Origin: an uncultured Shinella sp.
Lineage (GTDB): Bacteria; Pseudomonadota; Alphaproteobacteria; Rhizobiales; Rhizobiaceae
Reading direction: 5' to 3'
DNA: 7,410 nt
Assembly: GCF_946479415.1 (NCBI RefSeq)
Contig: NZ_CAMLFY010000167.1
Coordinates: 1 to 7,410 of the forward strand
Under the pieces are notes generated by a model. That model did no database searches, was not told where the DNA came from, and saw only the letters and a program-made list of their open reading frames with translations. Shown here piece after piece: positions 1-5,061 of the stretch (position 1 is the first letter of the stretch; the number at the start of each line of letters is the position of its first letter). Both the position numbers and the translations under genes were made by a program.

Positions 1-72
1 CAGCCGTGGCTCTCCACGACGGGCTTCCTCGACAAGATCGACGAGAACCTGCGCAAGGCCATGGCGGCCTAA
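1..72 (+). CDS. icd: Isocitrate dehydrogenase (NADP), C-terminal end only
   Basis: Only the last 23 codons and a TAA stop are inside the window, in frame from base 1. The peptide starts QPWLSTTGFLDKIDENL and ends KAMAA. A tail with FLDxIdxNL followed by a short basic-alanine end is typical of the eukaryote-like, homodimeric NADP-dependent isocitrate dehydrogenases of rhizobia, which convert isocitrate to 2-oxoglutarate in the cytoplasmic TCA cycle. The assignment rests on this short tail and on recollection of rhizobial sequences; no catalytic residues are visible. A strong intrinsic terminator follows 16 bases after the stop, so the gene probably ends its transcript here rather than continuing into the GST gene. 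Confidence 0.72.
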   Translation, partial: QPWLSTTGFLDKIDENLRKAMAA

Positions 73-88
73 GCCTGAGAACACCGAG

Positions 89-122
89 AAAGCCCGGCCA
101 TCGCGCCGGGCTTTTTCTTTTG
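89..122 (+). terminator. Intrinsic terminator after icd
   Basis: A perfect 10-bp stem (AAAGCCCGGC at 89-98 pairing with GCCGGGCTTT at 105-114) closes a 6-base loop and runs into a T-rich tract ending near 122. This is a classic Rho-independent terminator placed just after the icd stop codon, separating it from the downstream GST gene. Confidence 0.93.
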
Positions 123-129
123 TACAGGC

Positions 130-157
130 TTGCGACCCTTCCGCCGCGCTCTATTCT
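130..157 (+). promoter_or_regulatory. Possible promoter of the GST gene
   Basis: TTGCGA at 130-135 and TATTCT at 152-157 are separated by 16 bases, each matching 4 of 6 positions of the sigma-70 consensus. They lie just after the icd terminator and about 27 bases before the GST start, which is where a promoter is needed. Two moderate hexamers in GC-rich DNA can arise by chance, so this is tentative. Confidence 0.3.
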
Positions 158-183
158 CCCCCTCGCTGTCCGAGGAGGACACC

Positions 184-822
184 ATGGCCGACGAGCTTGT
201 TTTCTACAGCAATCCGATGTCGCGCGGACGCATTGCCAGATGGATGCTGGAGGAGGTCGGCGCACCCTACCGCACGGAATGGCTGACCTATGAAGGCTCG
301 ATGAAGGCGCCGGACTATCTCGCGGTCAATCCGATGGGCAAGGTGCCGGCCATCCGCCACGGCAAGACCGTGGTGACGGAAGCCGCCGCGATCTGCGCCT
401 ATATGGCCGACGCCTTCCCCGACACCGGCCTCGCCCCGCCGACCAGTCAGCGCGCCGACTATTACCGTTGGATGTTCTTCGCCGCCGGCCCGCTGGAAAT
501 GGCCGTCTCGCTCAAGACCTTCGGGCTCAGCGTGCCGAAGGACCGCGAACGCAGCATCGGCTGCGGCAGCTACGAATCGGTGCTGGACGCCCTGTCCTAT
601 GCCGTCAGCCGCACGCCCTACATCGCGGGCGGCACTTTTACCGCCGCCGATGTCTATGTCGGCTCGCATATCAGCTGGGGCCTGCAATTCGGCACCCTGG
701 AGGCCCGGCCGGAATATCAGGCCTATTGGGACCGCCTGAAGGATCGCCCCGCCTGCCTAAGGGCCAAGGCGATAGATGATGAAGAGATGCATCGCCAGCT
801 CGCGGCGGCGAAAGCCAGCTAA
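184..822 (+). CDS. Glutathione S-transferase family protein
   Basis: A complete 212-residue cytosolic GST-fold protein, the usual length for the family. Residues 1-80 form the thioredoxin-like N-terminal domain, with a YSNPMSRGR segment at 8-16 near the expected catalytic position (Ser9 or Ser13 as candidates), the cis-proline in GKVPAI (Pro55), and the glutathione gamma-glutamyl contact region TEAAAICAY at 65-73. Residues 90-200 form the all-helical domain, including the N-capping box FTAAD (152-156) and the late AYWDRLKDRPA segment (180-190). The ATG at 184 is chosen because AGGAGG at 173-178 lies 5 bases upstream; an in-frame ATG at 130 overlaps the putative promoter and has no such site. 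Family members conjugate glutathione to electrophiles or reduce peroxides and disulfides; the substrate here is unknown. One oddity is that the residue after Glu66, usually Ser or Thr, is Ala67. The gene appears monocistronic. Confidence 0.9.
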   Translation: MADELVFYSNPMSRGRIARWMLEEVGAPYRTEWLTYEGSMKAPDYLAVNPMGKVPAIRHGKTVVTEAAAICAYMADAFPDTGLAPPTSQRADYYRWMFFAAGPLEMAVSLKTFGLSVPKDRERSIGCGSYESVLDALSYAVSRTPYIAGGTFTAADVYVGSHISWGLQFGTLEARPEYQAYWDRLKDRPACLRAKAIDDEEMHRQLAAAKAS

Positions 823-854
823 GAAAGAGCAACTACCCCTTCATCCTCCCCTCC

Positions 855-939
855 GTCATCCTCGGCCTTGAGCCGAGGATCCACACATCCGCACTGTCTT
901 GCCTGTTGTCTGGATCCTCGGCTCAAGGCCGAGGATGAC
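855..939. repeat. RIME/REP-like palindromic intergenic element
   Basis: Two perfect 29-bp inverted arms (855-883 and 911-939) flank a 27-base spacer. Each arm is itself a hairpin: ATCCTCGGC and GCCGAGGAT pair around a 5-base loop (858-880 on the left, 914-936 on the right). The RNA can therefore fold either as two small hairpins or as one long stem. This two-palindrome design resembles the rhizobial RIME and other REP-type interspersed elements of alphaproteobacteria; that family name is from memory and was not checked by search. It sits between the convergent GST and AraC genes, where it could also stabilise or terminate both transcripts, although neither stem is followed by a T-tract. Confidence 0.85.
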
Positions 940-1001
940 ATTGGTGAGGATGGGAGGCCGAGACAAACAGCATAGCGGCCCGCAACGCGCTTAACCCTAA
1001 C

Positions 1002-1874
1002 TCAGGCCGCGGCCTCGATCCCCGGCTGCAAGGGCAGGCAGATTTCCGTGATCAGCTCGTTGGGCGGCACGTCGCGCGGGTTGTTGAGATAGGCCTCGAA
1101 CATCACATCGTCGCGGATTGAGCGGCCGGAGGCCGGCAGCCAGGTGGCGTAGAGCCAGCGATAGGCCGCGCCCATATCGGCATAGGGACCCTTGTGGCGC
1201 AGCACGGCGTAGTCGCCGCCTGCAAGCGTACGGCGTTCGAGCGGCGCATCTGCCGGGACATCCGCATCCGCCGTGACGCAGGCATAGGAGCGAAGCTTGT
1301 CTTCGGGCATGAGATCGGGATCGTCGAGGAAGAGGCCGATCATGCGCATGTCGGGTGTGAAGATGTTGCGGGAAAACAGGGCGCCGTAGAGCGCCTCGAA
1401 GGCCTTGCCGATGCCCATATAGGACCCGGTATGGGGAACGCAGAGCAGCGTCTGCTCGGGAATGGTGCGGATGGCGATATCATACATGCGGGACGTTTCC
1501 TTGCCGTGTTCGGGTTCGAAAGCGCGATGGGGGCCGTCCTTGCGGTAACGCGCCGGCGGCATGCCATAGGCGGCCGCGAAGGTGCGCGTGAAGGATTGCA
1601 GGTTGGGATAGCCCCAGCGCGCGGCGATGTCCCGGACCGAGCGGTCGCTTCTCACCAGATCGCCCGCAGCGCGGTGCAGCCGGAGCCGCCGGACGGTCAT
1701 CGCCAGCGTCTCGTTGTGCACCGCCCGATAGACACGATGCCAGTGATGGGCGGAAAGGCAGGCGATATCCGAGAGCCGGTCGAGGTCGAGATCCTCGTCC
1801 AGATGCTCGTAGATATAGGCGGAGACACGCAGCAAACGCTTCTCATAGGCGGCCCAGATCTCGTTCTCGCTCAT
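1002..1874 (-). CDS. AraC-family regulator with GyrI-like effector domain
   Basis: A 290-residue transcription factor with two modules. Residues 10-112 are an AraC/XylS double helix-turn-helix DNA-binding domain: the first helix-turn-helix includes LDRLSDIACLSAHHWHRVYR (31-50), and the second ends in the family signature GYPNLQSFTRTF...GMPPARYR (88-111). Residues 130-285 match the GyrI-like/SOUL-type small-molecule domain, with LAGGDYAVLRHKGPY (217-231) and MFEAYLNNP (258-266); Glu260 aligns by eye with the conserved glutamate of effector-binding relatives such as BmrR. N-terminal AraC plus C-terminal GyrI-like is the Rob-type order. The start at 1874 is preferred because AAGGA (1885-1881) sits 6 bases upstream. 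An in-frame ATG at 1901 would add 9 residues but falls inside the putative -10 box and lacks a ribosome site. It is divergent from the SulP transporter, which is its most likely target; this is inferred from position only. The effector is unknown. Confidence 0.9.
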   Translation of the reverse strand: MSENEIWAAYEKRLLRVSAYIYEHLDEDLDLDRLSDIACLSAHHWHRVYRAVHNETLAMTVRRLRLHRAAGDLVRSDRSVRDIAARWGYPNLQSFTRTFAAAYGMPPARYRKDGPHRAFEPEHGKETSRMYDIAIRTIPEQTLLCVPHTGSYMGIGKAFEALYGALFSRNIFTPDMRMIGLFLDDPDLMPEDKLRSYACVTADADVPADAPLERRTLAGGDYAVLRHKGPYADMGAAYRWLYATWLPASGRSIRDDVMFEAYLNNPRDVPPNELITEICLPLQPGIEAAA

Positions 1875-1899
1875 GCCGTTTCCTTTCTCGTCGGGACGC

Positions 1900-1928
1900 A
1901 TTCAATCAAGCACGGAGCGATTTCACAA
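1900..1928 (-). promoter_or_regulatory. Putative promoter of the AraC-family gene
   Basis: On the minus strand, TTGTGA (1928-1923) and TTGAAT (1905-1900) are separated by exactly 17 bases, each matching 4 of 6 consensus positions. Transcription would begin near 1893, giving a leader of about 20 bases that includes the AAGGA ribosome site. The fit with the chosen start at 1874 is good, but this is a motif reading only. Confidence 0.42.
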
Positions 1929-1958
1929 ATCCTGCGCTTCTGCGGTGCACGTCTTTTT

Positions 1959-1981
1959 TTGACGGGCTTGACGTCCGTCAA
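1959..1981. promoter_or_regulatory. TTGACG triple half-site, candidate operator
   Basis: The hexamer TTGACG occurs three times in 23 bases: forward at 1959-1964, forward at 1968-1973 and reverse at 1981-1976. The last two form a palindrome with a 2-base centre (1968-1981), and the outer pair extends to a 7-bp inverted repeat (TTGACGG and CCGTCAA, spacer 9). The array covers the putative -35 and the whole spacer of the SulP promoter. A regulator bound here would compete with or recruit RNA polymerase. The divergent AraC-family protein is the obvious candidate, although AraC proteins more often bind asymmetric or directly repeated sites; the 9-bp-spaced direct pair could serve that role. Confidence 0.45.
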
Positions 1982-1987
1982 TTGCAT
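1959..1987 (+). promoter_or_regulatory. Putative promoter of the SulP transporter gene
   Basis: TTGACG at 1959-1964 (5 of 6 to the -35 consensus) and TTGCAT at 1982-1987 (4 of 6 to the -10) are separated by exactly 17 bases. A run of seven T residues (1954-1960) leads into the -35. Transcription would begin near 1994 and leave a leader of about 59 bases before the ATG at 2053. The spacer is filled by an inverted repeat listed separately, so the promoter looks regulated. Confidence 0.5.
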
Positions 1988-2015
1988 CGACGCGCGAACA
2001 GGCGTGAGATAGATG

Positions 2016-2039
2016 GGCCGGCCTCTCCATCCACCGGCC
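2016..2039 (+). other. Leader hairpin before the SulP gene
   Basis: GGCCGG (2016-2021) can pair with CCGGCC (2034-2039) around a 12-base loop, ending 4 bases before the GAGG ribosome site at 2044-2047. It lies in the presumed untranslated leader and could affect translation. The stem is short and such pairing is common in GC-rich DNA, so function is uncertain. Confidence 0.25.
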
Positions 2040-2052
2040 TTTCGAGGCGCCC

Positions 2053-3720
2053 ATGACCGATACCCTGATGCCCAAGCTCGCCAGCGTTTTCGCGGAGGGC
2101 TACGGTGCCGCGCGTTTGCGCTCCGATGCGCTTTCGGGATTGACGGTGGCAATCGTCGCGCTGCCGCTCTCCATGGCCATCGCCATCGCCTCCGGCGTCA
2201 CGCCGGATCGTGGTCTCTACACGGCCATCGTCGGCGGTTTCCTCGTCTCGGCGCTCGGCGGCAGCCGGTTCCAGGTCGGTGGGCCGGCCGGCGCTTTCAT
2301 CGTGCTCGTCTCCGCGACCGTCGCCCGGCACGGTGTCGAAGGTCTCCTGCTCGCCACCTTCCTCTCCGGCATCATGCTGGCGCTGGCCGGCTATTTCCGG
2401 CTCGGCAAATACATCAAATTCATCCCCTATCCCGTGACGGTCGGCTTTACCGCCGGCATCGCCGTCATCATCTTCGCCAGCCAGATCGGCGAACTGTTCG
2501 GCCTGAAACTCGATGGGCGCGAACCCGGCCCCATCCTGGAAAAGCTGACAGCACTCTGGGCCGCCCGGCCCACATTCAACCCGGCGGCCTGCGGCGTTGC
2601 CGGTCTCACCATCGCCGTCATCCTTCTCCTGCGCCGGTTTCGCCCCCATTGGCCCAACCTCCTTATCGCCGTGGTCGTCGCCTCCGCCGCGACCGCCCTC
2701 CTCTCTTTGCCGGCAGAAACGATCGGCACCCGCTTCGGCGGCATTCCGCGCGGCCTGCCCGTTCCGGCGCTGCCCTCCTTCTCGCCGGATCTCGTCATCG
2801 CCGTGCTGCCGGATGCGATCGCCTTCGCGCTGCTCGGCGCCATCGAATCGCTACTGTCCGCCGTCGTTGCCGATGGCATGACGGGCCGGCGGCATCGCTC
2901 CAGCATGGAACTGATCGCGCAGGGTTTCGCCAATGTCGGCTCGGCGCTGTTCGGCGGCATCTGCGTGACCGGCACCATTGCGCGGACGGCGACCAATGTG
3001 CGCTCGGGTGCGACCAGCCCCGTCTCCGGCATGCTGCATGCGCTCTTCCTGCTGCTCTTCATGCTCGTGGCCGCGCCGCTCGCCAGCTATATCCCGCTCG
3101 CAGCCCTTGCCGGCGTGCTTGCCGTCGTCGCCTTCAACATGTTGGAGCGCCCGGCGATCGCCGCCCTCATCCGCTCCTCGCGTGGCGACGCGGCGGTCGT
3201 CGCCGTCACCTTCCTGCTCGTCGTGTTCCGCGATCTCACGGAGGGCATCGTCGTCGGCTTCCTGCTCGGCGCCGTGCTGTTCATCGACCGCATGGGCAAG
3301 GCCGTCGATATCCGCGAGGAAAGCGTGCCGCGCCTTGTCCGTGCCGTCGAAAATGCCGGCGAGGACGATGGCAGCGCCTTGGAGCGGCCCGTCGTGGCGG
3401 ATGATCCCGATACCGTGGTCTATCGCATCAGCGGCGTGTTCTTCTTCGGCGCCGCGGCCAGCGTCGGCTCCGTGCTCGACCGCATCGCCGACCAGCGGCG
3501 CAACTTCGTTCTCGATTGCACCGACGTTCCGCTGATCGATTCCACCGCCGCCAGCGTCATCGAGGGGCTGGTGCGCAAGGCCGTCAGATCCGGCGTCCAG
3601 ATCTACATTGCCGGCCTGAAGCCGGACATGCGCCGCCTTCTGGAAGCGCACGGCCTGCACGACCATGTCATCTTCACCGATACGGCAGGGGATGCGCTGG
3701 AACGGATTGGGTCCGTCTAA
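2053..3720 (+). CDS. SulP-family anion permease with STAS domain
   Basis: A 555-residue inner-membrane transporter. Residues 25-412 are the SulP membrane domain of many hydrophobic helices. It carries PDRGLYTAIVGGF (51-63), the glycine-rich GGPAGAF (76-82), and the strongly conserved stretch from ESLLSAVVADG (265-275) through RHRSSMELIAQGFANVGSALFGG to TGTIARTATN (306-315) and SGMLHA (325-330). Residues 451-552 are a cytoplasmic STAS domain with IDSTAASVIEG (495-505), where Asp496-Ser497 match the conserved loop of anti-sigma-antagonist folds. SulP proteins move sulfate, bicarbonate, or dicarboxylates such as fumarate and succinate; the substrate cannot be told from sequence, and no carbonic anhydrase is fused or adjacent. 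The ATG at 2053 is supported by GAGG 5 bases upstream and by the position of the first helix. The gene is divergent from the AraC-family regulator, and its stop overlaps that of the convergent cyclase gene. Confidence 0.93.
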   Translation: MTDTLMPKLASVFAEGYGAARLRSDALSGLTVAIVALPLSMAIAIASGVTPDRGLYTAIVGGFLVSALGGSRFQVGGPAGAFIVLVSATVARHGVEGLLLATFLSGIMLALAGYFRLGKYIKFIPYPVTVGFTAGIAVIIFASQIGELFGLKLDGREPGPILEKLTALWAARPTFNPAACGVAGLTIAVILLLRRFRPHWPNLLIAVVVASAATALLSLPAETIGTRFGGIPRGLPVPALPSFSPDLVIAVLPDAIAFALLGAIESLLSAVVADGMTGRRHRSSMELIAQGFANVGSALFGGICVTGTIARTATNVRSGATSPVSGMLHALFLLLFMLVAAPLASYIPLAALAGVLAVVAFNMLERPAIAALIRSSRGDAAVVAVTFLLVVFRDLTEGIVVGFLLGAVLFIDRMGKAVDIREESVPRLVRAVENAGEDDGSALERPVVADDPDTVVYRISGVFFFGAAASVGSVLDRIADQRRNFVLDCTDVPLIDSTAASVIEGLVRKAVRSGVQIYIAGLKPDMRRLLEAHGLHDHVIFTDTAGDALERIGSV

Positions 3721-4949
3721 CCTGCGGCTGCGATCCCGGCGGGATGGGCCGCCGGCTTGCACATGCGCTCGGCAAAACCGGACAGCACGGCGGCCGGTGC
3801 TGCGCGCATGACGCGGTTGCGGCCGGCCTCCTTCGCGGCATAGAGCGCGCCGTCGGCGGCCGAATGCAGGCGGTCGAAATCCGCGCCGAAGGTCGCGACA
3901 TCGGCAAGGCCGATGCTGACGGAGACGCCGATCTCACGGCCTTCGCTCAGGATATTGAGCGCCGCAACCTCCTGCCGCAAGCGCTCGGCAAACGGCTCGG
4001 CCCGCGCGATATCGTACCGGGGCGCGAAAAGCGCGAACTCTTCCCCGCCGAAGCGGCAAAACAGCATGCCCTCCTCCAGCGAGGCCGAGATGCGCGCCGC
4101 AAAACGCTTGAGAACCGCATCGCCCGCCACATGACCGTGCGTGTCGTTGATCGCCTTGAAGCGGTCGAGGTCGAAGATCATCAGCGTGCCGTCGTTGCGG
4201 CCGGCAAGATGGAGGCGCGTGTCCTCGAAGAACGAGCCGCGATTGGCGATGCCCGTCAGCGCATCGGTGCGCGACGCCTGGCGGTACAGCGCTTCGCCGC
4301 GCTCCTTGATGAGCACGAGCATGGCGACGGCGGCAAGGATCGTATGGGCGAAAAGCTCCAGCGAAAAAAGCGCAAACCAGGCGGAATGCGCCGTACCGTT
4401 GCCGAGCGGCGCCGGAGAGATGATCGCCATCGGAATACGCAGCGAATAGATGATGCCGTGCGACAGGAAGAAGATGGACGACATGGTGCGGCTCGGCAGC
4501 CGCTCGCCGCCGCGCCCGCGCCAGATGTCCGCGCCTATCCATACCGAATAGGCCGTGATGATCAGGGAGGAGAGGATGATGCGATTGTTCACGTCATCGG
4601 TGATCGCTGGCACGAAAAGATAGCCGAGGCTCCAAAGCACCGGCCCCGCCGCTACGACCAGCGGATAGGCCGGACGCCGGTCGAAGACGCGAAACCCGGT
4701 CCACATCAGGGCATAGCCGAGGGCCGCGAGCATGTTGGAGACGCCGACGGTCAGCATCGGGTAGCCCATGGGGCGCATCGCATAAAGCAGCGTGCAGGCG
4801 GACCCAACCCACATGGACAGGCACCAGTAGCCCGCCGCCGCATGGCGCCGGTCGGTCAACCAGACCTGCAACATGAAAATCCCGACGACGATGGTCGACA
4901 GGAAGGTACAGATCATCAAGGTTGAAATACTGATGATATCTTCAATCAA
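3717..4949 (-). CDS. Membrane-bound GGDEF diguanylate cyclase
   Basis: A 410-residue protein. The N-terminal half (about 7-213) contains roughly seven hydrophobic helices and no sensor family I can name; the C-terminal half (about 222-382) is a GGDEF domain. Catalytic features are intact: DALTGIANR (229-237), metal and substrate residues in FDLDRFKAINDTHGH (259-272, Asp260 and Asn268), Asp277, and the signature GGEEF (301-305). It should therefore make cyclic di-GMP from two GTP at the inner membrane. The inhibitory RxxD site expected at 292-295 reads EEGM, so product inhibition by the usual route is lost. A tail of about 28 residues rich in Ala and Pro follows. The frame stays open into the alaS region, but TTG at 4949 is chosen because GGAGAG lies 6 bases upstream; the first internal ATG (4916) has no ribosome site and would cut into the first helix. 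It is downstream of alaS in the same direction but separated by a terminator, so it probably has its own promoter. Confidence 0.9.
   Translation of the reverse strand: MIEDIISISTLMICTFLSTIVVGIFMLQVWLTDRRHAAAGYWCLSMWVGSACTLLYAMRPMGYPMLTVGVSNMLAALGYALMWTGFRVFDRRPAYPLVVAAGPVLWSLGYLFVPAITDDVNNRIILSSLIITAYSVWIGADIWRGRGGERLPSRTMSSIFFLSHGIIYSLRIPMAIISPAPLGNGTAHSAWFALFSLELFAHTILAAVAMLVLIKERGEALYRQASRTDALTGIANRGSFFEDTRLHLAGRNDGTLMIFDLDRFKAINDTHGHVAGDAVLKRFAARISASLEEGMLFCRFGGEEFALFAPRYDIARAEPFAERLRQEVAALNILSEGREIGVSVSIGLADVATFGADFDRLHSAADGALYAAKEAGRNRVMRAAPAAVLSGFAERMCKPAAHPAGIAAAG
3736..3755. other. GC hairpin just past the SulP stop
   Basis: CCGGCGG (3736-3742) pairs perfectly with CCGCCGG (3749-3755) around a 6-base loop, 15 bases after the SulP stop and inside the last codons of the convergent cyclase gene. 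No T-tract follows on either strand, so it is not a standard intrinsic terminator. It could protect the 3' end of the sulP mRNA or be a by-product of the GC-rich Ala-Pro coding. Confidence 0.3.
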
Positions 4950-4955
4950 AACACA

Positions 4956-4961
4956 CTCTCC
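4956..4961 (-). promoter_or_regulatory. Ribosome binding site fixing a TTG start
   Basis: On the minus strand GGAGAG (4961-4956) is followed by 6 bases and then TTG at 4949-4947, in frame with the cyclase. It is the only good Shine-Dalgarno near the beginning of this gene and is what decides the non-ATG start. The GTG at 4954 is in another frame and meets a stop at once. Confidence 0.65.
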
Positions 4962-5000
4962 GCACGGCGAAGATGCTAGGCGTAAAGCTTGAAGACTTCG

Positions 5001-5030
5001 CAAACAAAACGGCGGGCCAGAAGCCCGCCG
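5001..5030 (-). terminator. Intrinsic terminator after alaS
   Basis: Read on the minus strand, CGGCGGGC (5030-5023) pairs with GCCCGCCG (5017-5010) around a 5-base TTCTG loop, followed by TTTTGTTT (5009-5002). This 8-bp GC stem with a T-rich tail lies about 30 bases past the alaS stop and separates alaS from the cyclase gene downstream. Confidence 0.9.
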
Positions 5031-5061
5031 CCGTATCGATACAGAATGTTTTAACGCCGGA

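Noticed and set aside
2013..3404. 463-codon forward open frame overlapping the SulP gene in another frame
   Set aside because: The product is dominated by Arg, Pro and Ala, typical of a frame-shifted reading of GC-rich DNA, while the SulP frame carries conserved motifs throughout.
2851..3762. 303-codon reverse open frame opposite the SulP gene
   Set aside because: It is rich in Asp, Gly, Ala and His without a recognisable fold and is fully explained as the antisense of SulP codons.
3516..4925. 469-codon forward open frame antisense to the cyclase gene
   Set aside because: The translation is rich in Arg, His, Gly and Asp with no domain pattern, and it lies opposite a clear GGDEF gene. Long antisense frames are expected in GC-rich DNA.
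4973..5003. Promoter-like pair TTGCGA and TAGCAT on the minus strand before the cyclase
   Set aside because: The spacing is 19 bases and the matches are weak, so I could not support it as a feature, though a promoter is needed somewhere between 4962 and 5001.
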